Assembly: GCA_039972875.1 (NCBI GenBank)
Contig: JBDWMA010000006.1
Span: forward strand, 150,918 to 214,917
DNA from: Pseudoruegeria sp039972875
Lineage (GTDB): Bacteria; Pseudomonadota; Alphaproteobacteria; Rhodobacterales; Rhodobacteraceae
DNA length: 64,000 nucleotides
Direction: 5' to 3'
The notes beneath the pieces are model-generated. The model did not search any database, had not been told where the DNA came from, and worked only from the letters and a program-made list of their open reading frames with translations. The first letter of the stretch is position 1. Every line of letters starts with the position of its first letter. Made by a program: the position numbers and the translations under genes. Below, piece after piece: positions 46,267-54,908 of this stretch.

Positions 46267-47139
46267 TTAATCTATCGTAGCGATATCCCAAAAATCTTCG
46301 AGAGATCGGTTTTTCTGTTCAACATCTTGTATTCTTTTTTTGGCGGTTGGGCCTGCCCGCTCAACCAACATTCCGATGATCGTCTCGATCAACACAAGCG
46401 TTGCGGCATAAGAGGAAAAAAACTGTGGACTGTCAGTGGGAATAATAAAGGTATTTGACGCATATTTGACGGCTGGACAGGTATGCGTATCTGTAATCAC
46501 GACAACATAGGCCCCCTGTTCCTGCGCCAATTTTGCTATTTTGATCGATTGCTTTGCAAACGGCGGCTTTGTCAGAATAACAACCACATCACTTGAATTA
46601 AGCTGAGCCAACATGGTGCCAATCGATCCTCCTATTCGTCCAGCAATCTGCCATTTTCCACTTATGAAATTGGCCATGTAGGATAAGTATTCGATAATCC
46701 CCGTCGATCCATAAGCGCCATAGACCACGACATTTTTAGCGCCATCCAATGCTTCAACCGCTTCGGCCAATTTTGCTGGATCCACAAGCCTCGGAAGCGC
46801 CATGATATTTGTCATACAAGCTGCCGCTTGGCGATCCAAAAACGGGGGCTGTTCGGGCGTATCTGCTTCTGCCACCAATCGTTCTGCTTTTTCAGAAAAA
46901 GACTCTGGGCTGGGGCCAATCGCAAGGCGGGACATCTCCCGCAATGCTTCGTATGTTTCAAACCCCAACGCCCGGGACAGCCGTGAAAACGTTGCCGGCG
47001 AAACGCCTGACGTCTTCGAAACGGATCGCAAACTGCGTGTAGCGACGTCCAGTGGATGCGCGACAACAAAATCCGCAGCCTTACGCAATTGCGCACTTAG
47101 ACCGCTGTACTCTGCAGCAATGATTTCTTCGATCGACAT
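46267..47139 (-). CDS. MurR/RpiR-family transcriptional regulator
   Basis: A 290-residue regulator: an N-terminal RpiR helix-turn-helix (ATRSLRSVSKTSGVSPATFS) and a C-terminal SIS domain (about 125-260) of the kind that binds phosphosugars, although many family members sense other ligands. GAGGG precedes the ATG. It is first in an operon with a TAXI binding protein and diverges from a class III aminotransferase across a region with two GAAAC/GTTTC palindromes. It probably controls both sides in response to the transported amine or its product. Confidence 0.9.
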   Translation of the reverse strand: MSIEEIIAAEYSGLSAQLRKAADFVVAHPLDVATRSLRSVSKTSGVSPATFSRLSRALGFETYEALREMSRLAIGPSPESFSEKAERLVAEADTPEQPPFLDRQAAACMTNIMALPRLVDPAKLAEAVEALDGAKNVVVYGAYGSTGIIEYLSYMANFISGKWQIAGRIGGSIGTMLAQLNSSDVVVILTKPPFAKQSIKIAKLAQEQGAYVVVITDTHTCPAVKYASNTFIIPTDSPQFFSSYAATLVLIETIIGMLVERAGPTAKKRIQDVEQKNRSLEDFWDIATID

Positions 47140-47155
47140 CGCACCCTCTTATTTG

Positions 47156-47212
47156 TGAAACTAAGTGTTTCAAATGTGTTTTTATTTGTCAAACTATGAA
47201 ACGTATGTTTCA
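47156..47212. promoter_or_regulatory. Twin palindromes between the RpiR and aminotransferase genes
   Basis: Two near-identical dyads, TGAAAC-TAAGT-GTTTCA (47156-47172) and TGAAAC-GTAT-GTTTCA (47197-47212), lie about 41 bp apart, four helical turns. GAAA/TTTC dyads are typical for RpiR-family sites. The spacing would suit cooperative binding or looping between dimers of the adjacent regulator. Confidence 0.7.
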
Positions 47213-47274
47213 AAGAAGGGCGCACCCCTGCTTCACCCGTGATTTAAAAGACGCTGTCTAATTAGGATACTGAA

Positions 47275-48591
47275 ATGTCACATATTTTTGGCCGACACAC
47301 GAAATCAAACCTTCCTACGATATCTCATGGTGAAGGTGCGTATCTGATTGATAAGGCTGGAAAACGGTACTTTGACGCGGGCGATGCGGCGGTTTCCTGC
47401 CTTGGGCATTCCGATCCGGATGTCACAAATGCAATCAAGGCGCAGTTGGATAAGGTCGCCTTTGCTCACACTGGTTTCTTTACCTCTAATCCAGCAGAGG
47501 CCTTGGCCGACAAATTGGCCAAACATGCCCCAGAAGGCATCGACCACGTGTATTTGGTGTCCGGTGGTTCCGAAGCGATGGAAGCGGCCCTCAAGCTGGC
47601 GCGGCAATATTTCCTTGAGATTGATCAACCAAAACGCGTGAACATCATTGCCCGTCGGCAAAGCTATCACGGCAACACGCTGGGTGCGCTTGCCACAGGC
47701 GGCAACATGTGGCGCCGGGAACCATTTGATCCATTGATGATCAAAACCACTCATATTTCGCCCTGCTATGCTTATCGTGATCAAGGCAATGACGAAACAG
47801 CCTTTGACTATGGACAACGTATTGCCAATGAGCTCGAAGATGAAATCCAACGTCTTGGCCCAGAAACAGTCATGGCCTTTGTCGCCGAACCGGTGGTGGG
47901 GGCCACGGCCGGGGCCATCCCCCCGGTCGAAGGCTACTTCAAACGCATTCGTGATATTTGCGACCAACATGGCGTGTTGCTGATCCTGGATGAAGTCATG
48001 TGCGGAATGGGACGCACAGGCACGTTATTTGCTTGTGAGCAAGAAGGTATCGCCCCAGATATTACAGCAATCGCCAAAGGGCTGGGCGCCGGCTATCAAC
48101 CAATTGGGGCTATGCTGTGCTCTTCTCAAATCTTTGGGGCCATCCGTGACGGTTCCGGATTCTTTCAGCACGGCCACACTTATATGGGTCACTCTATCGC
48201 CTGTGCAGCGTCGCTTGCTGTGGTGACTAAATTGACGGACGGTGGGCTGGCCCAGCGCTGCGCGGATATGGGGGACAAGCTTGACCTCGCGTTGCATCAG
48301 ATTTTTGACCAACACCCACATGTCGGTGACATACGGGGACGTGGGCTGTTTAGGGCGCTCGAATTTGTTGAAGATCGCGCTCAGAAAACGGCATTCCCTC
48401 CCGAAAAAGGGCTCCACAAAAAGCTGAAAACTGCTGCTTTTAACGCGGGTTTGATCTGTTATCCAATGGGAGGAACGATTGACGGCATCCAAGGGGATCA
48501 TGTGCTTCTTGCCCCGCCGTTCATTTTAACTGACGCCCACATCGATGAAATTATCGGAAAGCTCTCAGCGGCGATCGATGAAGTGATATAA
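47275..48591 (+). CDS. Class III (omega) aminotransferase
   Basis: PLP enzyme that transfers an amino group between an amine or omega-amino acid and an oxo acid. The 438 residues show VSGGSEAMEAALKLARQ, the LILDEVMCGMGRTG block with the PLP-contacting Asp, and AIAKGLGAGYQPIG with the PLP-binding Lys. Substrate cannot be read: the group includes taurine, beta-alanine and diamine transaminases. Divergence from an RpiR regulator and a TAXI binding protein suggests uptake and transamination of the same nitrogen compound. Confidence 0.88.
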   Translation: MSHIFGRHTKSNLPTISHGEGAYLIDKAGKRYFDAGDAAVSCLGHSDPDVTNAIKAQLDKVAFAHTGFFTSNPAEALADKLAKHAPEGIDHVYLVSGGSEAMEAALKLARQYFLEIDQPKRVNIIARRQSYHGNTLGALATGGNMWRREPFDPLMIKTTHISPCYAYRDQGNDETAFDYGQRIANELEDEIQRLGPETVMAFVAEPVVGATAGAIPPVEGYFKRIRDICDQHGVLLILDEVMCGMGRTGTLFACEQEGIAPDITAIAKGLGAGYQPIGAMLCSSQIFGAIRDGSGFFQHGHTYMGHSIACAASLAVVTKLTDGGLAQRCADMGDKLDLALHQIFDQHPHVGDIRGRGLFRALEFVEDRAQKTAFPPEKGLHKKLKTAAFNAGLICYPMGGTIDGIQGDHVLLAPPFILTDAHIDEIIGKLSAAIDEVI

Positions 48592-48592
48592 C

Positions 48593-48650
48593 CGAACATT
48601 CTAAAATGTTCGAAAATGTTCTAATTATTCATTTACGAATATTTACGAAC
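48593..48650. promoter_or_regulatory. GlpR-type half-site array upstream of glpD
   Basis: A perfect 8-4-8 palindrome CGAACATT-CTAA-AATGTTCG (48593-48612) is followed by another AATGTTC (48615-48621) and two tandem ATTTACGAA units (48631-48650). These match ATGTTCG/CGAACAT half sites of the DeoR-family repressor GlpR of E. coli. No glpR gene is in the window. Confidence 0.72.
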
Positions 48651-48693
48651 GCGTTATAGCCCCTGGTATAGGCTTAACGCGGGGAATCACGCG

Positions 48694-50265
48694 ATGGATG
48701 ACGTAACTGACCTTTTTATTGTTGGCGGAGGAATCAACGGCTGCGGCATTGCACGCGATGCGGCGGGACGAGGGCTTTCTGTTCGACTTGTTGAAATGAA
48801 CGACCTTGCGTCAGCAACCTCTTCGGCATCGACCAAATTGTTTCATGGTGGCCTACGCTATCTAGAGTTTTTTGAATTCCGTCTGGTCCGAGAGGCGCTC
48901 ATTGAGCGCGAAGTTTTGCTGTCGGCAATGCCCCATATTTCATGGCCAATGCGGTTTGTTCTACCCTATTCCGCTGATATGCGTTTCGAAAGTGAAACCC
49001 CAACTTCACGTCTATTGTCCACGGTAATGCCTTGGATGAAAGGCCGACGTCCGCAATGGCTTATTCGGCTTGGCCTATTCATGTATGACATAATGGGGGG
49101 ACGTAAGATCCTTCCCGCGACAAAAACCCTTGATCTGACATCAGATCCCGCAGGCGGGCCAATCAAGGACAGCTTTATAAAGGCGTGGGAATATTCTGAT
49201 TGCTGGGTGCAAGATGCCCGTTTGGTTGTGCTAAACGCCCGTGACGCCGAAGCTCGTGGGGCTGATATTCTAACCCGCACACGTTTGCTGGGTGCGGAAC
49301 GTGACGGAGATCTTTGGCGGATCACAGTTGAGGACACAGACACCGGCGCGCAAAAAGAATTCCGATCCAAAGCTTTGGTGAACGCCGGTGGCCCATGGGT
49401 TGAGGACATCATGACAGGCAAGCTGCGCCGTAATACCGGCGAAAGTGTTCGCCTTGTGCGCGGCAGTCATATTGTCGTCCCGAAACTATACGATCACGAC
49501 AGATGCTATTTCTTCCAAGGTGAAGACGGGCGTATTATTTTTTCAATCCCCTATGAAGAAGAGTTTACATTGATCGGCACCACAGATGCTGATCATAGCG
49601 ATGCGAATGCAAAGCCCGAATGCTCTGTCGAGGAGCAAGATTACCTGTGTTCCTTTGCAAGCCAGTATTTCAAAAAACCGATCAAACGGGACCAAATCGT
49701 TTGGACTTACTCTGGTGTACGCCCTCTGTATGATGATGGTGCAAGCAGCGCCACGGCGGCCACGCGCGAATATGTGCTGTCGATGGATAAAGCCCCCGGA
49801 GCACCTTTGCTTAACGTGTTTGGCGGCAAGATCACCACTTACCGCAAGCTCGCCGAGGCAGCTATGGAAAAACTTAATCCGGCAATGGGCATAACAACCA
49901 CCAAATGGACCGCCGGAGTTGCGATGCCCGGTGGGGACTTTGCGGTCAGCGACCTCCCCAAACTCCATGAAGACCTGTTGAAGGAATACCCATTCCTAAC
50001 ACCCGTTTGGCTTCGCCGCCTGATTCGGGCCTATGGCACCGATATCAAAAAGATATTTGGGGATGCCACATCCGCAACGGCCTTGGGTCAGGACTTTGGC
50101 GCATCGTTGACAGAGGCCGAATTACGATGGCTCGTCGAAAAAGAATACGTCCGGACTGCTGAGGATGCCGTCTGGCGGCGCAGTAAGCTTGGCTTGCATT
50201 TGAACAAAGATCAGATCGCAGCTATCGACGCATGGATCACAACACATCTTGCGGCAAAGGCTTGA
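48694..50265 (+). CDS. glpD: Aerobic glycerol-3-phosphate dehydrogenase
   Basis: FAD enzyme at the inner membrane that oxidises glycerol-3-phosphate to dihydroxyacetone phosphate and feeds the quinone pool. The 523-residue protein opens with the dinucleotide fold FIVGGGINGCGIARDAAGRG, followed by SASTKLFHGGLRYLE, the GlpD hallmark. Central FSIPYEEEFTLIGTTD and TYSGVRPLYDD are also conserved. It lies downstream of GlpR-like sites and 53 bp before glpK, so glycerol use is jointly encoded. Confidence 0.96.
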   Translation: MDDVTDLFIVGGGINGCGIARDAAGRGLSVRLVEMNDLASATSSASTKLFHGGLRYLEFFEFRLVREALIEREVLLSAMPHISWPMRFVLPYSADMRFESETPTSRLLSTVMPWMKGRRPQWLIRLGLFMYDIMGGRKILPATKTLDLTSDPAGGPIKDSFIKAWEYSDCWVQDARLVVLNARDAEARGADILTRTRLLGAERDGDLWRITVEDTDTGAQKEFRSKALVNAGGPWVEDIMTGKLRRNTGESVRLVRGSHIVVPKLYDHDRCYFFQGEDGRIIFSIPYEEEFTLIGTTDADHSDANAKPECSVEEQDYLCSFASQYFKKPIKRDQIVWTYSGVRPLYDDGASSATAATREYVLSMDKAPGAPLLNVFGGKITTYRKLAEAAMEKLNPAMGITTTKWTAGVAMPGGDFAVSDLPKLHEDLLKEYPFLTPVWLRRLIRAYGTDIKKIFGDATSATALGQDFGASLTEAELRWLVEKEYVRTAEDAVWRRSKLGLHLNKDQIAAIDAWITTHLAAKA

Positions 50266-50318
50266 ATTCTGCGTATATCTGCGCAGGGTATTCAACAGAG
50301 AATTGAATTGGGGGAACG

Positions 50319-51806
50319 ATGACATTTATTCTGGCCATTGATCAGGGGACAACGTCCTCCCGTGCAATCCTGTTTGACAGGGATATGAAAATTGCCGCGT
50401 CATCGCAGGAAGAGTTCCCGCAGCATTTCCCTGACTCTGGCTGGGTGGAGCATAACCCCGAGGATCTTTGGCAAACCGTTCTGCGTACCAGCCGAGCGGT
50501 TCTAAAAGACCACGGCGTCACGGCTGCGGATATCCCGGCGATCGGCATCACCAATCAACGCGAAACCACCGTTGTATGGGACAAAAACTCCGGTGAACCC
50601 GTATATAACGCCATCGTTTGGCAGGATCGGCGCACAAGCGAATATTGCGCCACTCTTAAATCTGACGGCCATGAACCAATGATCACCCAAAAGACGGGCT
50701 TATTGTTGGATCCTTATTTCTCTTCGACAAAATTGCGTTGGATTTTGGAAAATGTATCCGGCGTCCGGGACCGGGCCGAAGCAGGGGAATTGTTGTTCGG
50801 CACCATCGATAGTTTTATCATCTGGAAACTTACGGGCAGAGTCCTTCATGTGACCGATGCGACCAACGCGGCACGCACCATGCTGTATAACATCCGCGAA
50901 GGCGCATGGGACAAAGACATTTGTACCCTGCTCAACATCCCGATGGCGATGCTGCCAGAGGTTCGCGACTGCAATGGGAATTTTGGAGAAACCACTGCTG
51001 ATGTTTTGGGGGCTCCAATCCCAATCCGCGGAGTCGCAGGTGATCAGCAAGCCGCAACCATCGGGCAAGCCTGCTTTGAGCCGGGCATGATGAAATCCAC
51101 CTATGGTACCGGCTGTTTTGCTTTGCTGAACACTGGCGAAACGCCTATCGAAAGCAGCAACCGGATGTTGGGCACAATCGCTTATCAGTTCGACGGAAAG
51201 CCGACCTATGCCCTTGAAGGATCCATTTTTATCGCCGGTGCCGCCGTTCAATGGCTCCGCGACGGAATGAAAATTATTGAATCTGCACCAGATACGGCCC
51301 CCTTGGCCGATACCGCAGATGATGCGCAAGAGGTTGTTCTCGTCCCGGCCTTTACTGGGCTCGGTGCCCCTTATTGGAACGCCGAAAGCCGTGGCGCTGT
51401 GTTCGGCATGACACGCAATACCGGCCCAGCAGAATTTGCGCGTGCCGCTTTGGAAAGCGTCGGCTATCAAACACGCGATCTTTTAGAAGCTATGCGCGCT
51501 GACGCCCAAGATGCAGGGCTTGGTCAAGTTCTACGCGTTGACGGGGGTATGACGGCAAGCGATTGGTCGATGCAATTTCTAGCCGACATTCTGGATGCCA
51601 CCGTAGATCGCCCTACCATTCTAGAGACAACCGCCCTTGGCGTGGCTTGGGTGGCTGGTATGTCTGTTGGCGTCTATCCGGATCGCGAAAACTTTGCCCG
51701 AAGCTGGGCGCTAGAAAAGCGGTTTGAGCCTGTTATGGATGAGAAAACCCGTGCTCGAAAATATGGGAACTGGAAACGGGCGATTAAGGGAACGCTCGCT
51801 TATTAA
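50319..51806 (+). CDS. glpK: Glycerol kinase
   Basis: Phosphorylates glycerol to glycerol-3-phosphate, the substrate of GlpD encoded just upstream. The 495-residue FGGY kinase starts with LAIDQGTTSSRAILFD (ATP phosphate loop) and shows the substrate region NQRETTVVWD, YGTGCFALLNTGE and the C-terminal RVDGGMTASDWSMQFLAD. GGGGGAACG precedes the ATG. No glycerol facilitator gene is nearby. Confidence 0.97.
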   Translation: MTFILAIDQGTTSSRAILFDRDMKIAASSQEEFPQHFPDSGWVEHNPEDLWQTVLRTSRAVLKDHGVTAADIPAIGITNQRETTVVWDKNSGEPVYNAIVWQDRRTSEYCATLKSDGHEPMITQKTGLLLDPYFSSTKLRWILENVSGVRDRAEAGELLFGTIDSFIIWKLTGRVLHVTDATNAARTMLYNIREGAWDKDICTLLNIPMAMLPEVRDCNGNFGETTADVLGAPIPIRGVAGDQQAATIGQACFEPGMMKSTYGTGCFALLNTGETPIESSNRMLGTIAYQFDGKPTYALEGSIFIAGAAVQWLRDGMKIIESAPDTAPLADTADDAQEVVLVPAFTGLGAPYWNAESRGAVFGMTRNTGPAEFARAALESVGYQTRDLLEAMRADAQDAGLGQVLRVDGGMTASDWSMQFLADILDATVDRPTILETTALGVAWVAGMSVGVYPDRENFARSWALEKRFEPVMDEKTRARKYGNWKRAIKGTLAY

Positions 51807-51897
51807 TCCATCCAACCCAGTGGGTCTATCGCAACAGTGATTGGAGATTTTAACCCTGACCTTGTTACCGACGCCCTGCGGCTTTATGTGCACCTTT

Positions 51898-52698
51898 ATG
51901 AAACGCTGGAAACCGTCTTTTAAATCCGCCCCAAAAGTCGCCGTTGTGCGCCTCTCCGGGGCGATCTCCGCAAGCGGCCGCTCTGGCGGTTTGAATGATG
52001 AAACCATGGGGCCTGTTCTGGAACGGGCCTTTCGCAAAGGCAAACCCAAAGCTGTTGCTTTGGTGATTAATTCTCCCGGCGGCTCCCCTGTGCAATCTTC
52101 ACTGATTGGGGGACGCATTAGACGCTTGTCTGAGGAGCTGAATGTCCCCGTCTATGCCTTTGTAGAGGATGTGGCCGCGTCCGGTGGGTACTGGATCGCC
52201 TCAGCCGCAGATGAAATATGGACCGACTCTAGTTCTATCGTAGGCTCTGTCGGCGTTATCTCTTCTAGCTTTGGCTTAGATATGCTCCTGAAACGACAGG
52301 GCATTGATCGGCGTGTGTATACAGCCGGTGAGTCCAAATCAATGTTGGACCCCTTCCGACCCGAAAAACCCGAAGACGTCGCACGTTTACGCAAATTGCT
52401 TGAGCAGCTGCATGTGAACTTTAAAAACCAAATCACCGCCCGCCGCGGCGACAAGCTGCCAAAACACCAAAACCTGTTTACCGGTGAGGTCTGGCTGGGC
52501 GAGGAAGCCCTGAAACTTGGCCTGATTGATGGCATAGGACATATTCGGCCCAAAATGACCGAACTGTTCGGAAACAAGATAAAGTTTGTAAACTATTCGG
52601 CAAAACGCCCCTTTCTGCGCAGGTTCGGTGCACAAATGGTGGATGATGCATTGCAGAGCGTTGAGGAACGCGCGCAATTTGCACAGTTTGGCCTGTAA
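51898..52698 (+). CDS. S49-family signal-peptide-peptidase-like protease (SppA short form)
   Basis: A roughly 266-residue serine protease of the SppA/S49 family, thought to degrade cleaved signal peptides. The catalytic dyad is Ser S95 in VAASGGYWIA and Lys K147 in GESKSMLDPF; VINSPGGSP is the family's oxyanion-side motif. The ATG at 51898 (MKRWKPSFK) matches known N-termini; the frame stays open to a TTG at 51841 but that extension looks non-coding. No strong membrane segment is seen, so it may act as a soluble or peripheral oligomer. It heads a tight run with a Cys-rich small protein and an antiporter. Confidence 0.87.
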   Translation: MKRWKPSFKSAPKVAVVRLSGAISASGRSGGLNDETMGPVLERAFRKGKPKAVALVINSPGGSPVQSSLIGGRIRRLSEELNVPVYAFVEDVAASGGYWIASAADEIWTDSSSIVGSVGVISSSFGLDMLLKRQGIDRRVYTAGESKSMLDPFRPEKPEDVARLRKLLEQLHVNFKNQITARRGDKLPKHQNLFTGEVWLGEEALKLGLIDGIGHIRPKMTELFGNKIKFVNYSAKRPFLRRFGAQMVDDALQSVEERAQFAQFGL

Positions 52699-52701
52699 AA
52701 C

Positions 52702-52866
52702 ATGGTAAAAATTGTCAGTCTCTTTCTGATCGGAATGCTCGTGCTAGCTATGTTTGGTAAGCTGCGCTTTCCCGGCCAAAAGAAGCTGCAATCGCAAAAA
52801 TGTCGCGGTTGCGGGCGATATCGAATTGGCAAAGGGCCCTGTCGTTGCGGCCACGGAAAGGCATAA
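52702..52866 (+). CDS. Small protein with N-terminal membrane segment and zinc-ribbon-like Cys motif
   Basis: A 54-residue protein starting 3 bp after the S49 peptidase stop and ending 3 bp before the antiporter start. Residues 4-18 are hydrophobic (IVSLFLIGMLVLAMF). The C-terminal part contains CRGCG and CRCG, that is CxxC plus CxC with basic residues between, likely a small zinc-binding knuckle. No strong ribosome site, so it may rely on coupling to the upstream gene. I recognise no named family; the tight packing and sensible composition support it being real. Confidence 0.65.
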   Translation: MVKIVSLFLIGMLVLAMFGKLRFPGQKKLQSQKCRGCGRYRIGKGPCRCGHGKA

Positions 52867-52869
52867 AGA

Positions 52870-53814
52870 ATGGATTGGATCTACGTGGCGCTCGGCCTCG
52901 TCATCCTATTGCTTGGCGGTGACTCCCTTGTGCGAGGTGCGGTGAATCTATCCCTGCGCTTGGGTGTGCCTGCCCTGATTGTCAGCCTGACCATTGTCTC
53001 TTTTGGGACCTCTGCGCCGGAATTGCTGATTTCTATCGGAGCCGTCACCGAAGGTGTGCCTGGATTAGCGATGGGCAACGTTATTGGCTCCAATACGGCC
53101 AACGTACTGCTTGTCCTTGGGGTTCCCGCTCTATTGGCCCCGATGGCAACCAGTTGCTGCAACACCCGGAAAAGCTATCTAATCACACTCGGCGCTACAT
53201 TTCTGTTTATTGCACTTTGTTTCTTTGGGCCCATCACTTGGTGGCACGCTTTGATCCTTCTTGGATATCTGGCGATTGTTCTGCTGGATAACTTTCGAGA
53301 AGCCGTCAGCCACAGAGCCGATGCCAAAGCCTGCAACGAAGAAGAAGTCGAAGGCGCCGATCCGAACATGTCTTGGCCTAAGATTGGCCTTTTCATCCTA
53401 CTTGGTCTTATTGGTCTACCGCTGGGTGCTGACCTGCTGATCGATGGCGCAGAAAACATTGCCCGCACATTTGGAGTTCCGGAAACCGTCATCGGCTTGA
53501 CCTTGGTTGCGATAGGTACATCCCTCCCAGAGCTGGCAACAACCGTCATGGCCGCATTACGCAAACAGGCTGACGTGGCCCTAGGTAACGTCATCGGATC
53601 CAACATGTTTAACCTGTTGGCTATCATTGGTGTGGCCGGTCTGGTGGGCCCATTGCCCGTCGATCCAGAGTTGCTCCGGTTTGATCTGTGGGTCATGTTG
53701 GGGGCAACGGTCCTTTTGGTACCGTTTGTCTTTTTCAAGCGCGATATCACGCGCGGCTGGGGCATCGCCCTGACCGCCGGTTATGTCGCTTATATACTGA
53801 CAGTTCTTCTATAA
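52870..53814 (+). CDS. Calcium/sodium antiporter (CaCA family, YrbG-like)
   Basis: Inner-membrane cation exchanger of 314 residues with about ten membrane segments in two inverted halves. Each half carries the alpha-repeat: SFGTSAPELLISIGA followed by GNVIGSNTANVL in the first, and AIGTSLPELATTVMAA followed by GNVIGSNMFNLL in the second, supplying the ion-coordinating Glu, Asn and Ser. The middle cytoplasmic loop is rich in Glu and Asp. It starts 3 bp after the small Cys-rich gene. Confidence 0.93.
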   Translation: MDWIYVALGLVILLLGGDSLVRGAVNLSLRLGVPALIVSLTIVSFGTSAPELLISIGAVTEGVPGLAMGNVIGSNTANVLLVLGVPALLAPMATSCCNTRKSYLITLGATFLFIALCFFGPITWWHALILLGYLAIVLLDNFREAVSHRADAKACNEEEVEGADPNMSWPKIGLFILLGLIGLPLGADLLIDGAENIARTFGVPETVIGLTLVAIGTSLPELATTVMAALRKQADVALGNVIGSNMFNLLAIIGVAGLVGPLPVDPELLRFDLWVMLGATVLLVPFVFFKRDITRGWGIALTAGYVAYILTVLL

Positions 53815-53828
53815 TCCACGAGGGTGAC

Positions 53829-54608
53829 ATGGCTAAAACGGCATTGGTAACAGGCGCCGCAAAGCGTTTGGGGCGCAGCATGGCGCTCTATCTGGCAGAT
53901 CGCGGATTTGACGTTGCAATCCACTACGCTGGGTCAAAAGACGACGCCGAACAGCTTGCTTCCGAAATATCAGAGGCGAACGGCGTTGCCAAAACGTTTC
54001 AGGCTGACCTTATAAACGAAGACGAAATTCAGGCCTTATTTCCCCGTGTTGTGGATGCGTTTAAGGGGCCCGTGACATGTTTGGTTAATAACGCCTCAGT
54101 CTTTGAATACGACAATATTCATACCGCAACACGAAACAGCTGGGACAGGCACCTGCAATCCAATCTAAGGGCACCAGTTGTGCTGACTCAGATGATGGCA
54201 GCGCAGGGAATGACCGCCACAACGGACCAAAGAGGAGAGCCAGAAGCGTCCGGCCTGGTCGTAAATATGCTTGATCAACGGGTGCGCAAACTCACCCCGG
54301 AATTCACCAGCTATACGATAGCAAAAATGGCGCTTTGGGCCTTTACCCAAACCTCTGCACGGGCACTCGCCCCACATATTAGAGTGAATGCCATTGGACC
54401 TGGGCCGACGCTTATCGGAGCGAACCAAAGCCAGCAACACTTTGAAAATCAACGCAGTGCAACCGTTTTGAAACGTGGTTCAAACCCCAAAGATATCACA
54501 GCAGCTTTGGGGTATTTTCTGGATGCGCCGTCGGTGACTGGTCAATTAATATGCACGGATGGTGGTCAACATCTGGCTTGGCAAACCCCAGACATTCAAG
54601 ACAAGTAA
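53829..54608 (+). CDS. Short-chain dehydrogenase/reductase, pteridine-reductase-like
   Basis: NADPH-type SDR of 259 residues. The coenzyme motif is TGAAKRLG (about 8-15), NNAS follows, and the catalytic Tyr and Lys lie in SYTIAKMAL. TGxxKRxG with an Arg/Lys next to the Gly is typical for pteridine reductases (FolM/PTR1), making dihydrofolate or biopterin reduction plausible. The ATG at 53829 has GAGGG before it, 14 bp after the antiporter stop; the much longer open frame overlapping the antiporter is rejected. Substrate remains uncertain. Confidence 0.83.
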   Translation: MAKTALVTGAAKRLGRSMALYLADRGFDVAIHYAGSKDDAEQLASEISEANGVAKTFQADLINEDEIQALFPRVVDAFKGPVTCLVNNASVFEYDNIHTATRNSWDRHLQSNLRAPVVLTQMMAAQGMTATTDQRGEPEASGLVVNMLDQRVRKLTPEFTSYTIAKMALWAFTQTSARALAPHIRVNAIGPGPTLIGANQSQQHFENQRSATVLKRGSNPKDITAALGYFLDAPSVTGQLICTDGGQHLAWQTPDIQDK

Positions 54609-54908
54609 GCGTCGCGCGCGCAACTGGCCGCTAAAGTTGTGCACCCTTCACAACGACGTCATTTTCCCGTTACATTTTCTTGAATGATTTCAGCGCCTTG
54701 CCCTGTGGGTAACTTTTTATACATTGAAAACAATAACTTACATTTTTGCCTATTTTTTGGGCGCTGAATAAAACCACTATAAAAATAACGAAAAATCGCC
54801 AACTGTCGAAACTTGTCACCAGAGTTATCCCCAGCTTTAGTGGAAAGGTTTTATCTTGCGCCCAAAGCGTTAAGGTTGCAGCAAGGCCAGAATCACAAGA
54901 GCAGCCAC
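54609..54908. other. AT-rich intergenic region before uvrC
   Basis: About 300 bp without a gene. It contains two near matches to the DnaA box TTATCCACA: TTACCCACA on the minus strand near 54703-54711 and TTATCCCCA near 54826-54834. TTCAGCGCC (54689-54697) and GGCGCTGAA (54760-54768) form 9-bp inverted arms about 60 bp apart. The uvrC promoter probably lies in the AT-rich part. An origin is not claimed. Confidence 0.4.

Noticed and set aside
53688..53828. N-terminal extension of the SDR gene
   Set aside because: The 47 extra codons overlap the antiporter gene out of frame; the ATG at 53829 has its own ribosome site and the standard SDR N-terminus.
54609..54908. Chromosomal replication origin
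   Set aside because: Only two imperfect DnaA-like boxes; the genes usually beside alphaproteobacterial origins (dnaA, hemE, rho, parAB) are absent.
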